Position numbers and translations under genes: made by a program
Shown here: piece after piece, positions 36,573 through 46,555 of the stretch
Position numbering within the stretch: the first letter of the stretch is position 1
Layout: each line of letters starts with the position of its first letter
DNA from: Chryseobacterium capnotolerans
GTDB taxonomy: Bacteria; Bacteroidota; Bacteroidia; Flavobacteriales; Weeksellaceae
Length of the DNA stretch: 64,000 nt
Reading direction: 5' to 3'
Assembly: GCF_021278965.1 (NCBI RefSeq)
Contig: NZ_CP065589.1
Location: 2,485,001 to 2,549,000, forward strand
Notes under the pieces: generated by a model
The model's database searches: none
What the model was told of the DNA's origin: nothing
The model's input: only the letters and a program-made list of their open reading frames with translations

Positions 36573-36986
36573 TTAGCTTTTAAAAACTATTTTATTTGCT
36601 AGTTTTAATGTATAAGCATTTTTGTTTTTTGTCAGTGTATACTTTCCTTTTTTATAGGCTACTACTTTTTTAGAAGCAATTTTATCAAGCACTAAGCTAC
36701 CATCAGATGAAGGTAGAAATATCTCTGCTTTTTTTCCATCTTCGCTAAGAATTACTGAGGCATTAGAAGTGTATGTTTTTTTATTATCCACTTCTTTTAA
36801 TTGTATCTTCTCTTCAAAAATTCTTACACAGTCATTTTTTATTACTGAGAATGTATATCCTGCAGATCCTTTACAACCATGTTTATCTTTGTCTGAACCT
36901 GCGCCTTTTGGAGTAAGTTGTGCTGAAACTCCTGAAGCGAACATTACAACTGCCATTGCTGTAATAAATTGTTTTACATTTTTCAT
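36573..36986 (-). CDS. Secreted protein with conserved HGC...NDC motif
   Basis: 137 aa with signal peptide (ending GVSAQ). The segment DKDKHGCKGSAGYTFS followed by KNDCVRIFEE carries the only two cysteines and resembles a recurrent Bacteroidota secreted/periplasmic family. The C-terminal half alternates strands with many Lys. Possibly a disulfide-stabilised small beta protein; no function assigned. Confidence 0.6.
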   Translation of the reverse strand: MKNVKQFITAMAVVMFASGVSAQLTPKGAGSDKDKHGCKGSAGYTFSVIKNDCVRIFEEKIQLKEVDNKKTYTSNASVILSEDGKKAEIFLPSSDGSLVLDKIASKKVVAYKKGKYTLTKNKNAYTLKLANKIVFKS

Positions 36987-37101
36987 ATATGTTTAATTTA
37001 ATAGATGAATTTACTTATTTTTTATGATACTTATTTCTGTTGGACATTAAATTTACCTTATAATTTCCTAACCTATTTTCTTAATTTAATTTCTTTATAA
37101 T
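36987..37101. other. Promoter-side spacer
   Basis: AT-rich start of the 724-bp gap 36987-37710. Beyond a large-loop hairpin at 37102-37173, the gap shows only a purine-rich stretch near 37345-37375 that resembles half of the palindromic elements elsewhere. Confidence 0.4.
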
Positions 37102-37173
37102 AAAAGAGGGGTCATCATTGTGTTTTTAGAATTTTTATTGATTTTTAAGTCTCCTTATCTGCCCCCTCTTTTT
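37102..37173. other. Large-loop hairpin in a gene-free region
   Basis: AAAAGAGGGG (37102-37111) pairs with CCCCTCTTTT (37163-37172) across about 50 nt, with T following on plus. It could end a transcript or be a small structured element. Confidence 0.35.
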
Positions 37174-37710
37174 GGTTTTGCAAATTTTAAAAACTTATTA
37201 AAAAAAACAACAATTTTATCATACTACATTTATACCACATTTGTCGATTTCACCCATCAACAAAGCATTTATCGATAAATATCTATAAAAAAACCATACG
37301 TCAAGTTAACAAAATGATGCATTTCTACTTTTCCCATCAGGTTAAGGAAAAGCTGAAAGTTGAAAGATTGAGGCCGAAAATCATCTTTTATCCTATACTA
37401 TAAAAAATATTTTACGATCTATTCTATATTAGAAGTAGAAATCAACAAAAAAAGAGACTACTGCAATTTCTATGCGTAATCTCTTCAACACTAAAATTTT
37501 TGATACCACATCGTATCACTATATCAAGAAAGCTAATAAAATGCTAAGTAATATAAAACAGAAATAAAATAAGAATATTTGCGAATATTCAGCTACCACA
37601 CATATACTACATAGTTTATAACAACATATCTTACAACACCTTAACAACAAAACACAAATAGCCGTTGTTTTATCTTTAAGGAGGCCAATAATCTTTCTTT
37701 GACTAAGGAT

Positions 37711-39159
37711 TTATAAAGAATCGAAGAAAATAAACAGTTCTTGTTCAGTAGGAACATTCAGCTTTTTTCGCAATCTGTGTTTTTTCTGCTGTACAGATTT
37801 ATGTTGTATAAAGGTATATTCGGCAATTTCTTTTGAGCTGAAATTAAGCTTTATCATTGCACAGAATGCCAATTCTGAAGCCCCAAGTCTTGGATTGATC
37901 TCCAGAAGTCTAGGACAAAACTCAGGATAGATTTCCTGGAATCTTGTCAAAAATGTAGAATCATTTTTTTTAGCGAGCCCTACCAATTCATCAAAAGAAT
38001 CATTGATTTTACTTTTCAACGAAAGTGCCTCACTTTTAAATTCATTTTTCTTTTGTCTTAATGCCCGGTTATACCTGTAGAATAAAATAAATATCATCAA
38101 CGACAAAATAATTATCAAGCCAATAGAAAGATAGATCTTCTTTTGAAAACCATTGGATTCTTCTGCTTTATCACTCAGCATATGATCTATTGAAATATTG
38201 ATCGCTTCATTCTGAATATTGTCGAGAGCTGTTTTCTCTTCTGTATATTTTTGCATTGCCTCTTCTTCTTTCTGAGGTTCATGCAGCATCTTGTAGGTTT
38301 TAGCTATAGATTCATAGACTCCAGGGATATTATACAGCCTGTTTGTTTTACTATAGTAATCCAATGCTTTATTATAATATTCCAATGCTGTTTTGTAATC
38401 CTCCAATGTAAAAAAATAATCTCCATAGGTGAGATATACGAATCCACTTTGAACATTTACTTTACCGGTATTAACAATTTTCTCTGAAGCTTTCTGAAGA
38501 TAGATGAGGGCAGAGTCTTTCCTTTTAGTGTACATCAGATGATGCTTAGCCAAAAGTGTATTCAAAAGAACTCCCTGACCGTCAATCCTTTTCCCTTTCT
38601 GCAAATAAATGTATGCTGAATCTGCTTTATTCGCTTTATACAAAAAATCAGCCCTGTTGGCATAAAGTCTATACAGATAAAACTTTCTTTTCTCTGCATC
38701 TGAAATATTTTTAAGATAATATAAGCCTTTCGCATTCAGTTCCAACGCACTTTTATAGAGTCCTATTACCCCATTCAGCTGGCCATGTTCCTGATACAGC
38801 CTTGCCTTTAATACCGGGCTATTAACATTCTTAAGTTCTTTTTCAGCCAGAGAAAGATAAGATAATCCTCTTTTATAATTCCCTATGGTTGCTGAAATAT
38901 TGGAAATATTGATGTAACAAAGGATAATTCCTTCCTTATACTCCTTTTCTTCCGCCAGATTCAAATAGTCTTTATTAAGGCGGACAAGGTTTTCATAATC
39001 TCCTTGAATTCGGAGTGACTCTGTTTTCTTAAGCAGAATGCTATCAAACCTTTCACGTGAAAATGCTTCCTGACCATACGCTGATCCGGCACAACACAAA
39101 AGGAATAAAAACAAGAGATTATATGAATAAAACATTCTATTTAATCGAGATGGGAACAT
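37711..39159 (-). CDS. TPR-containing membrane-anchored LuxR-type regulator
   Basis: 482 aa. Signal peptide/leader, then tetratricopeptide repeats over about residues 40-310 (YKSALELNAKGLYYLKNI, YKTALEYYNKALDYYSK), one membrane helix near 345-365, a coiled segment, and a LuxR-like HTH at the end (IKLNFSSKEIAEYTFI, then QHKSVQQKKHRLRKK). The sensor part should face the periplasm and the HTH the cytoplasm. Orphan, flanked by wide non-coding regions. Confidence 0.85.
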   Translation of the reverse strand: MFPSRLNRMFYSYNLLFLFLLCCAGSAYGQEAFSRERFDSILLKKTESLRIQGDYENLVRLNKDYLNLAEEKEYKEGIILCYINISNISATIGNYKRGLSYLSLAEKELKNVNSPVLKARLYQEHGQLNGVIGLYKSALELNAKGLYYLKNISDAEKRKFYLYRLYANRADFLYKANKADSAYIYLQKGKRIDGQGVLLNTLLAKHHLMYTKRKDSALIYLQKASEKIVNTGKVNVQSGFVYLTYGDYFFTLEDYKTALEYYNKALDYYSKTNRLYNIPGVYESIAKTYKMLHEPQKEEEAMQKYTEEKTALDNIQNEAINISIDHMLSDKAEESNGFQKKIYLSIGLIIILSLMIFILFYRYNRALRQKKNEFKSEALSLKSKINDSFDELVGLAKKNDSTFLTRFQEIYPEFCPRLLEINPRLGASELAFCAMIKLNFSSKEIAEYTFIQHKSVQQKKHRLRKKLNVPTEQELFIFFDSL

Positions 39160-39790
39160 GTTATTAATTATTTAAAGATAATAATTGTTAAATTTTAATT
39201 CATTTGATTGTTTAACATAAATATTTGATTGCTAATAAATTCTGTTCATTTGTAATTTCGATATTGCATTACAAATAGTATTCCAATTCTATTATATAAT
39301 TTTTCTTCTAGATAAAAATCTATTCCGCACAACCTTACAAAAATTCAAATTAATTGAGAATTCTATAATAAAGAAGAAGCCATCTCAAAATTGAAGATGA
39401 CTTCCAGATCCAGTCTGAAATTATTATTAACATGCAAACATTTCCTATATCAATTTATTTTTTTAACTCAACACGAGATATATTGGCCCCAGATACCATA
39501 CTTGATTATGAAATTTAAAATCTGGCCAAAAAAGATTGATAGAAATAGAGTCTTTTATTACTTAAAGTAAATAGCTGTATATCAAAGCTTATCAAGTGCT
39601 TTGTAACTAGCCTGGGAGTTTTGTATCAATTTAACCATCCGATTTAAAAACCGTATCGTTTTAGCATATTGATTTTATGTAACCTGTAGGTGTTTGAGAG
39701 ATTTCTTTTTTGAAAACTGTATAAAAAATGATTTTGTCTATATCATTTATGAGTATAACACGTATCTTTTAATGATTACAAATGAGAATA
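39160..39790. other. Gene-free spacer
   Basis: 631 bp with stop codons in all frames. One weak hairpin (AAGCCATCT/AGATGACTT, 39379-39403) was seen. Nothing else was recognised. Confidence 0.45.
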
Positions 39791-40243
39791 TTACCCATTT
39801 AATTTTTCCATTTGCCCAAACCATTCTTCATATATATCTTCTACTGTTTTTAACTTATGTTCTGTAAAAACATTATCATAGCTGAAATCACTATTAAATT
39901 TATCTGTTTTTGGGTGGTATGATAACTTCAACATGATGGGAGCATCTCTCCTATCATTTTTAAAAAGGTCTTCGATATCTTTCAGTATCCGGTTACCTTT
40001 ATTGAGCATTTCAAACAATTTCTCATGGCTAATATCATACTGCATATCTGATACCTCATTCACATTATGGGATTTCACCAGATAGCCATTAATTTCATAA
40101 AAAACTTTATAAAAATATCCTGTCTCTATTAACCCGATGATATACACAGCATCTACTTCTTCTGAATTATTATCTACAAATTCAAAGCCGGTTTCAACGA
40201 GTTCTGCAAGATATTTTTGAAATTTAGTATCAAAATGGCTCAT
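39791..40243 (-). CDS. Possible DUF600/YezG-like immunity-type protein
   Basis: 150 aa, acidic and cytoplasmic. The order (helix-rich start, FYKVFYEINGYLVKSHNVNE, then LKLSYHPKTDKFNSDFSYDN near residue 105 and a closing EEWFGQMEKL) resembles the YezG/DUF600 immunity fold, in which a Pro-/Leu-rich strand precedes GKFxxDFxYD. The resemblance is by eye only. No toxin gene is adjacent, so it would be an orphan immunity gene. Confidence 0.5.
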   Translation of the reverse strand: MSHFDTKFQKYLAELVETGFEFVDNNSEEVDAVYIIGLIETGYFYKVFYEINGYLVKSHNVNEVSDMQYDISHEKLFEMLNKGNRILKDIEDLFKNDRRDAPIMLKLSYHPKTDKFNSDFSYDNVFTEHKLKTVEDIYEEWFGQMEKLNG

Positions 40244-40326
40244 ATTCTGATGATTTGCAATTAAACCAGTTAAGATAGTAAATTTTATCCATCCATTTGA
40301 ATGTATAATTTCACCACAAGTTATAC

Positions 40327-40358
40327 TTGATATTTGCCATAATATTTACGTAAATTTG
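40327..40358 (+). promoter_or_regulatory. Candidate sigma-A-type promoter of the Crp-family gene
   Basis: TTGA (40327-40330) and TAAATTTG (40351-40358) with 20 bp between match the Bacteroidota -33/-7 pattern; the ATG is about 50 bp further. Confidence 0.5.
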
Positions 40359-40409
40359 GACAGCATCTGTCTGTTAATACGCACTAGCAGGCAATACCAC
40401 GACTTCATT

Positions 40410-41009
40410 ATGGATACAGATATTATCGTTTCGCAGCTTACAGAACATTTTCAGGAAATTGTCCCTTTAAAAAAGGAAGAAATTGACCTTGTGATTCAAA
40501 AACTGGAATTTATTCAGCTTAAAAAGAAAGAATATCTGCTCCGTGAAGGACAAATTTCAAGACATATGCGATTCATTGCCCAGGGAAGTTTATATGCTTA
40601 TCATATTGATGAAAAAGGTAAGGAAAATATCACTCAGCTCGGTATTGAAAACTGGTGGATTAATGATTTGTACAGCTATCTGAGCGAGCTTCCTTCAAGA
40701 ATGTTTATTCAGGCTAACGAAGATGCTGTAATTGTTCAAATCAGTAAAAGTAATTTGGAACTCTTATATAAAGAAATTCCTGCCATCTCCGAATTCTGGC
40801 GTCTAAAAATGCAATCAGCCTATGTTACTTTACAAGAAAGAACGTTTGAACATTCAAGAGTGGACGCTTACACCAAATACAGAAACTTTGTATCTGCTTA
40901 CCGTAATATTGAGCAGCGCTTTCCACAATATATGATTGCTTCTTACCTGGGAATTACTGTAGAGTACCTTAGTTATTTAAGAAAAAAGCACCTGTCTGAC
41001 GTTTCTTAA
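40410..41009 (+). CDS. Crp/Fnr family transcriptional regulator
   Basis: 199 aa from the ATG at 40410 (MDTDIIVSQLTEHF). The N-terminal cyclic-nucleotide-binding barrel (LREGQISRHMRFIAQGSLYA, later WWINDLYSYLSELPS) is followed by a short C-terminal HTH (MIASYLGITVEYLSYLRKK). No Cys cluster is present, so it is not an iron-sulfur Fnr sensor. Likely controls the OMP and DoxX genes directly downstream. Confidence 0.85.
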   Translation: MDTDIIVSQLTEHFQEIVPLKKEEIDLVIQKLEFIQLKKKEYLLREGQISRHMRFIAQGSLYAYHIDEKGKENITQLGIENWWINDLYSYLSELPSRMFIQANEDAVIVQISKSNLELLYKEIPAISEFWRLKMQSAYVTLQERTFEHSRVDAYTKYRNFVSAYRNIEQRFPQYMIASYLGITVEYLSYLRKKHLSDVS

Positions 41010-41074
41010 GATATCTTAAGTTTATTCCCTCCCCGCCTGAATAATTTTGCTCTCAGAATTTTAATGAGTGCAAT

Positions 41075-41695
41075 ATGAAGGCAAAAATCATCGCCATAAC
41101 AGCTCTTGCATCAGTCTCTTTAAGTCTGAATGCACAGAAACTAAACTTTACTCCGGACCTTGTTTTAGGACACCGTTCCTATACCTATATGCATAATGTC
41201 AATTATTATTTTAATGATCGGCTAAAGCTCAACAACCTCACTTTATTTGATACAGAATATACCAAAGACAAAGAAAATATATTCTTCATACGAAACACCC
41301 TTGCTTACAATCTTACCAAAAGGTTCAGTATCAATGCTGCAATAGGGATGAAAAATCCTGGAGCATTCTTCAGTGCTTATGTACAATACAGGATTGCAAA
41401 ACCCACTTATTCACTTTCCTACTCTATTGGAACTACTTATCAGAAAGGGTTTTCTCTGGAACAGTCTGTTTCATTTGAATACATGCCTTATCTGAAGGAA
41501 AATCTTCAGGGCTACTTCAGTGTGTTAGCTATTGGCAATATTGATAACAGTGGCTATCCAAGAGGCTTACAGTTTATCCGCCTGGGCATAAAACAGGATA
41601 AAATCATGTACGGAGTGGCTTCCAATTTCGACCAGTTCAACAACGCCAAAAAGACCCTTGAAAATGTTGGGGCATTTGTAAAATATAACTTTTAA
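41075..41695 (+). CDS. Outer-membrane beta-barrel protein
   Basis: 206 aa with a signal peptide (ending LSLNAQ), alternating amphipathic strands and a terminal Phe (FVKYNF), the outer-membrane assembly signature. TAATTTTG at 41042-41049 could be its -7 box. It is followed by the DoxX gene after 11 bp. Function unknown. Confidence 0.65.
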   Translation: MKAKIIAITALASVSLSLNAQKLNFTPDLVLGHRSYTYMHNVNYYFNDRLKLNNLTLFDTEYTKDKENIFFIRNTLAYNLTKRFSINAAIGMKNPGAFFSAYVQYRIAKPTYSLSYSIGTTYQKGFSLEQSVSFEYMPYLKENLQGYFSVLAIGNIDNSGYPRGLQFIRLGIKQDKIMYGVASNFDQFNNAKKTLENVGAFVKYNF

Positions 41696-41706
41696 ATAAT
41701 AATATA

Positions 41707-42108
41707 ATGAAAAAGAACATTGACTTAGGACTATTAATCAGCAGAATCGCCATTGGATTTCCAATGTCAGTATATGGAGTAAATAAGTTGATTCACGGAA
41801 TAGGATTTATTGAAGATATGATGACCATGCACGGTTTGCCTTCCTTCTTTGCCTATGGAGTATTTGCAGGTGAAATTATAGCTCCTATTATGCTGATGCT
41901 GGGCTTCAGAACAAGGCTTGCAGGTTTAATTTTTGCAGCCAACTGCTTTACTGCAACCGTTCTTGCCCAAACGGCTAATATTTTCAAACTGAATGACTTT
42001 GGAGGCTGGGCATTGGAATTATTAGTGATCTATATGTTAGTGGGAATTAGTTTTTTCTTTGCAGGAGCTGGGAAATATGCGGTTTCTACGGCAAATAAGT
42101 GGGATTAA
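41707..42108 (+). CDS. DoxX family membrane protein
   Basis: 133 aa with four predicted helices and the DoxX-type segments PMSVYGVNKLIHG, FFAYGVFAGEIIAPIMLMLG and FRTRLAGLIFA. DoxX members are linked to redox or thiol stress in some bacteria, but no activity can be claimed. Third in a Crp-OMP-DoxX set. Confidence 0.85.
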   Translation: MKKNIDLGLLISRIAIGFPMSVYGVNKLIHGIGFIEDMMTMHGLPSFFAYGVFAGEIIAPIMLMLGFRTRLAGLIFAANCFTATVLAQTANIFKLNDFGGWALELLVIYMLVGISFFFAGAGKYAVSTANKWD

Positions 42109-42112
42109 ATAT

Positions 42113-42384
42113 CTTGTTGGAAAACGCTAAGACGCTATTTTTTCTTTTCCTTTCAACACGTTTTAGGGCGCAAAAATTTTATCTACAATAAAATTGAATA
42201 CCGCTTATTTACTACGGATATGAGAATATCTAAAAAACTATGTGCCTATGTGGTTTAAAAAATTCTAACCACAATAGGTACATAGAATTTTGCTCGAAAA
42301 CGCAAAGATTTTATCTCCGATAAAATTGAGTACCGCTTATTTTTGCCACGGATACACAAATAATTTTATGAATGCATTCGTGGC
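42113..42384. repeat. Mosaic intergenic repeat A
   Basis: Four modules. TTGTTGGAAAACGCTAAGACGC with ATTTTATCT-ATAAAATTGA-type core (twice). CTATGTGCCTATGTGGT pairing with ACCACAATAGGTACATAG. A GCCACGGATACACAAAT arm facing GCATTCGTGGC. The same modules recur at 45348, 49970, 51196, 57449 and 61155. The remaining spacer to 42579 has no other feature. Confidence 0.75.
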
Positions 42385-42579
42385 ATTTTCGATCTTATTC
42401 CGAGACGTTAATTTCGGAAAAAACCAATTTATAAATGGATTTTCATGTTCGAAAGTTAAAATTCATCTTAGAAATCCTTCACTTCATCTATCTTATTCTA
42501 CAAGACATCTTTTAACACATTGAACAACAATTAATTGAACAAATATTAAAGTTTCTTTGTGGTGTCAAAAAAGAAAAGA

Positions 42580-43488
42580 ATGAGAAAAAAATGGATGATT
42601 ATTGCTGCGTTTACACAGGCAGCTTATGCTTTTGCACAGATAGAACTGAGGTCTGAATATCTGCCTCAGCAAAAGTACATCAATAATAACGGAAATAAAA
42701 CGGAGGGAAAAAGTTCAGTACTCACCACTACTTTCACAGCCACCATTCCTGTAAGTGTAAAACCATCAAACTACCAACAGCCTTCCCTATGGGCAGCAAC
42801 GCTTAATGCTTCCTATACTTCATTCAGTAATGATGGAATAGCAGCTGAAGCTCTGCCTAAAGAAATGGCTTCGGCAGACCTTGGGGTAATGTATATGACC
42901 CCATTAAACGAAAAACTGATGTTCATTGGTGGAGCATCCGCAGGGGTTTATTCTACAGATACCGATCTGAAAAAGTTAGACATGGATCATGTTGTGGTTA
43001 ATGTATATTCTTCTTTTATATGGCAGCTTCGTCCCAAAATAAAACTTGGGGTTGCTCTTGTTGGAAATAATGCTTTTGACAAACCTATGCTTATTCCTTT
43101 CCCCTACTTTCAGTACCACAGTGAAAAAGCCCGTGGAATGGAATATCATGCGGAATTGAGCTATAGTCCGAAATTTTCTGTAGGGTACAGATTTAATGAA
43201 ACTTTTGCACTGCGTATTGTTAACCGTCCCAAGTTTTTCTTTTCTCTCGCTAAGATTGATGGCCAAAAGAAATATTTTGACCATCATTATGTAAGTTTGG
43301 GAATGGAACCGGAATATAGCTTTAATAAATGGACGGTAAGCGGTACATTGGGTGCTAACTTCGGACGTACAGACCGTTATCGTGACAGAGAACCTTCTCA
43401 ATTTCTTAAATGGGGAAATGCAACTTTTGACCCTTCATTCTATGTTTCTGCAGGGATAAAATATAACTTTGCAAAAAGGCAGAAATAA
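42580..43488 (+). CDS. DUF6268-like outer-membrane beta-barrel protein
   Basis: 302 aa from the ATG at 42580; the GTG seven codons upstream precedes the signal peptide (IIAAFTQAAYAFAQ) and is unlikely. A barrel-like alternation of strands runs to the C-terminus (FYVSAGIKYNF). Its general features fit uncharacterised Bacteroidota OMPs. It is 33 bp upstream of the LytS-like kinase, so the three genes may be one operon. Confidence 0.65.
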   Translation: MRKKWMIIAAFTQAAYAFAQIELRSEYLPQQKYINNNGNKTEGKSSVLTTTFTATIPVSVKPSNYQQPSLWAATLNASYTSFSNDGIAAEALPKEMASADLGVMYMTPLNEKLMFIGGASAGVYSTDTDLKKLDMDHVVVNVYSSFIWQLRPKIKLGVALVGNNAFDKPMLIPFPYFQYHSEKARGMEYHAELSYSPKFSVGYRFNETFALRIVNRPKFFFSLAKIDGQKKYFDHHYVSLGMEPEYSFNKWTVSGTLGANFGRTDRYRDREPSQFLKWGNATFDPSFYVSAGIKYNFAKRQK

Positions 43489-43521
43489 GAAACACCAACC
43501 TTTTTATAAACTGAACTTCAT

Positions 43522-44589
43522 ATGGATCTTTCTGAAATTTTCCCCAATCAGGAAATGAAAACCAAAAGATATGTGCTTCCGCTCTATTATTTTTTGGTAA
43601 CTACTCTATACACCATATACCAAATCATTTTCTTCAATACGATTTTGAAGAGCAGCATTCTTTCAAAAAGCAGCTTATGGGATAATTTCCTGCTTCAGTT
43701 TGTCATCTTCTATCCCATTGTACTGGTTATGACGTTTCTGGATTATCTTTTGATTAAGTTTATTAATGAGATTACACCTCTGCACAACAGTTTATATAGA
43801 CATGCTTCCGCTTTGTTTGTAAGTAATATCCTGTTATGCGCTATTCTCTATATCATCTTCAGCTTCACAGTAACGGAGCTAATGGATGTGGGAATCCGAC
43901 AGTCACTTTCTTATAAAACAAGCCTTATTCTCAATATTACTGCCAATTTGCCCATCCTTCTGGTTATTGATCTGCTGTTTTACTTTCAGGCAGAACGTAA
44001 GGCGATTAAAGCTTCTGAGAAAGCTAAACGGGATATGCTGATGTATCAGTATAATGCATTAAGAGCACAGGTAAATCCTCACTTCTTATTCAATTCTCTG
44101 AATGTTTTGTCTTCTCTCATTTATGAAAATCAGGAACAAGCTAATAAATATACCAAAGCTTTATCACAGGTCTACAGACAGGTTTTATCTGTCAGCAAAA
44201 AGCCCCTGAATACTTTACAAGAGGAAATGCATTTCTTCCGACAATATCTGTTTCTAATGGAAATAAGATTTGAAAATGGCTTTAAAATAGAAATTGAGCC
44301 TACTGAACAATGGGAACACCGTAAATTGGTAGCCTTCAGCTTTCAGCTTCTTTTGGAAAATGCTTTTAAACACAATGTAAGTTCTGCTGCCAATCCTCTA
44401 TTGATCTACATTTCTGTGGATGAAAACGGAATATCTTTCAGAAATAGAATATTTTTACGGAATGATATTACCAAAGGAGAAGGAATTGGGTTATCTTTTC
44501 TGAATACACAATACGACCGTTATCATAAAAAACTCAGAATAATAGAAGAAGAAAATGATTTTATCGTCAAAATACCTTTCGTAGAATGA
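43522..44589 (+). CDS. LytS/YehU-type sensor histidine kinase
   Basis: 355 aa. Four membrane helices in residues 15-160, then the His_kinase domain with the phosphorylated His in NPHFLFNSLN near residue 193 and an ATPase-like end (LLLENAFKHN, GEGIGLSFLN). No periplasmic sensor domain, so the stimulus is probably sensed in the membrane. The stop overlaps the start of the response regulator by 4 bp (ATGA). Confidence 0.92.
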   Translation: MDLSEIFPNQEMKTKRYVLPLYYFLVTTLYTIYQIIFFNTILKSSILSKSSLWDNFLLQFVIFYPIVLVMTFLDYLLIKFINEITPLHNSLYRHASALFVSNILLCAILYIIFSFTVTELMDVGIRQSLSYKTSLILNITANLPILLVIDLLFYFQAERKAIKASEKAKRDMLMYQYNALRAQVNPHFLFNSLNVLSSLIYENQEQANKYTKALSQVYRQVLSVSKKPLNTLQEEMHFFRQYLFLMEIRFENGFKIEIEPTEQWEHRKLVAFSFQLLLENAFKHNVSSAANPLLIYISVDENGISFRNRIFLRNDITKGEGIGLSFLNTQYDRYHKKLRIIEEENDFIVKIPFVE

Positions 44590-45341
44590 AAAAATATTTA
44601 ATTATTGAAGATGAGCGCCTGGCATTTTCTGAACTGAAACGAATGGTAGAAAGCCTTAGACCAGATTATCAGTTATTGGGAAGAACAGAAAGTGTATTGG
44701 AATCTGTTGAGTTTTTGCAGGAACATAAACCTGATTTTATTTTGATGGACATCAGTTTATCAGATGGCAGCTGTTTTGAAATTTTCAATCCTATCAAGGT
44801 AGAGGTTCCTATTATTTTTACAACGGCTTACGATGAATATGCCATACAGGCTTTTAAAGTCAATAGCATAGATTATCTTTTGAAACCTATTTCTGAAGAT
44901 GAGCTTGAACGTGCTCTCATTAAGCTTGAAGACCTTCATTTTGACAAAGAGCAAAAAGAAATGGGCATCCGGATGGTAGAATCTTCCTTGATGAAAAAGG
45001 TAAAAAACAGATTTCTTGTTCATTCCCGTGACGGATACCTATACGTGGAATCAAAAAACATTGCCTACTTCTACAGTGAAGAAAAAGTAGTCATGCTGCA
45101 TACATTTGATAACAAAAGATATATTATTAATTACACTTTGGATCAACTGGAGGGACAACTTACAGAAGATCTGTTTTTCAGGGTTTCCCGAAACTGCATT
45201 GCTAATATCAAGGCCATTAAAGGAATTAAAAAACTGGTGAACAGCCGGTTAACAATTGAATTTGAACCGGAATGTCCCCATGAGATTGTAGTGAGCCGCG
45301 TAAGGGTCCAGAACTTCCTTGAATGGCTGAATGATGACTAA
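44586..45341 (+). CDS. LytTR-family response regulator
   Basis: 251 aa. Receiver domain with phospho-Asp in FILMDISLSDG near residue 55 and the switch FTTAYDEYA, plus a C-terminal LytTR DNA-binding domain (FLVHSRDGYLYVESKNIAYF, RVSRNCIANIKAI). Translationally coupled to the kinase. Mosaic repeat B begins 7 bp after its stop. Confidence 0.92.
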   Translation: MKKYLIIEDERLAFSELKRMVESLRPDYQLLGRTESVLESVEFLQEHKPDFILMDISLSDGSCFEIFNPIKVEVPIIFTTAYDEYAIQAFKVNSIDYLLKPISEDELERALIKLEDLHFDKEQKEMGIRMVESSLMKKVKNRFLVHSRDGYLYVESKNIAYFYSEEKVVMLHTFDNKRYIINYTLDQLEGQLTEDLFFRVSRNCIANIKAIKGIKKLVNSRLTIEFEPECPHEIVVSRVRVQNFLEWLNDD

Positions 45342-45347
45342 ATAAAT

Positions 45348-45606
45348 GCCACTAATGCACGAATATTTTTAATGTTTATTTACTAATTTATTCCCTTTAT
45401 TCTTAGAATTATTCGTGTATTCGTGGCGATTAACTTATTCTCGCAGATCACACAGATTTCGCAGATTTTTCACAATCATCTGCATAATTCGCGTAATCTG
45501 CGAGAGATAAAAATATCTGCAAGATATGCCACATTCAATTTTATCGCAGATAAAATCCTTGCACCTTAAAAAGAAAAAAAATAGCGTCTTTGCGTTTCCC
45601 AACAAA
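45348..45606. repeat. Mosaic intergenic repeat B (composite)
   Basis: Three palindromic modules in order. First a GCCACTAATGCACGAAT arm with ATTCGTGTATTCGTGGC. Then CTCGCAGATCACACAGAT with ATCTGC...TAATCTGCGAG. Then ATCTGCAAGATATGCCACAT with CAATTTTATCGCAGATAAAA, ending GCGTCTTTGCGTTTCCCAAC. Repeat D at 51196 has these modules in the reverse order and orientation. Confidence 0.8.
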
Positions 45607-45643
45607 ATACATTCACCTATCTTTATCCTGAATTTAATAAGTT

Positions 45644-46552
45644 ATGATGAAGGAAGTAATCGTGTATCAAATTGATTCTTTTACAAAAGAAAAGTTCAAA
45701 GGAAATCCTGCTGGTGTTGTACTCAATGCTGAAAGTCTGACAGCCGAAGAAATGCAGCTCATTGCAAGGGAGCTTAATAATTCGGAAACGGCATTTGTCT
45801 TAAAACCTGAGCAGAATGAAAATTTTGATTACCACGTACGTTATTTCACTCCCACAACAGAGGTTCCTATCTGCGGACATGCCACTATTGGAGCGCTTTA
45901 TGCTAAGGCTATAGAAGACCAGCTAGATTCTTGTATTATTAGGATCAACACTCAGGTTGGTATTTTACCTATCGATATTCTAAAAACAGATCATGACTAT
46001 CAAATTACCATGACCCAAGGAAGTTTTAGCCTGGAACCTGCTTTTGAACCTTCCGTAAAGCAAAGAATTGTGGATGCCTTAGGGTTAAAGAAGGAAGACC
46101 TTAACGAAAAGTGCCTAGTGCAGATTGCTTCTACGGGCCATTCTAAAGTAATGATAGGTATTAACAGCAGAACTTTGCTGAATCATCTGACTCCAGATTT
46201 TACTGCTTTAGCCCATCTCAGCAAAGAAATTGGTTGTAATGGTTATTTTGTATTTACTTTTGATTCTGATGATAAAGATGTTTTAACCTATGGAAGGATG
46301 TTTGCCCCTGCCATCGGTATTCAGGAAGATCCTGTTACGGGCAATGCCAATGGACCTTTGGGTGGTTATCTCATTCAGAATAAAATCGTAGACGTTGCTG
46401 ACGGAACTTTTGAATTTATCGGAAGACAAGGGGAAGCCATCAATAGAATCGGACAAATGAAAGTTGAGGTAAGTGTAAAAAATCATAGCCCGGAGATCAT
46501 CAGAATTACAGGGAATGCGGTTCATGTTTTTCGTACGGTGATGCCTGTATGA
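45644..46552 (+). CDS. PhzF family isomerase/epimerase-like protein
   Basis: 302 aa, diaminopimelate-epimerase-like double fold. IDSFTKEKFKGNPAGVVLNA at the start, the acidic active-site region NNSETAFV, and CGHATIGALY and EDPVTGNANGPLG in the two halves are standard for PhzF. The substrate in this genus is unknown. It converges with the AraC gene with a 3-bp gap. Confidence 0.88.
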   Translation: MMKEVIVYQIDSFTKEKFKGNPAGVVLNAESLTAEEMQLIARELNNSETAFVLKPEQNENFDYHVRYFTPTTEVPICGHATIGALYAKAIEDQLDSCIIRINTQVGILPIDILKTDHDYQITMTQGSFSLEPAFEPSVKQRIVDALGLKKEDLNEKCLVQIASTGHSKVMIGINSRTLLNHLTPDFTALAHLSKEIGCNGYFVFTFDSDDKDVLTYGRMFAPAIGIQEDPVTGNANGPLGGYLIQNKIVDVADGTFEFIGRQGEAINRIGQMKVEVSVKNHSPEIIRITGNAVHVFRTVMPV

Positions 46553-46555
46553 TAT

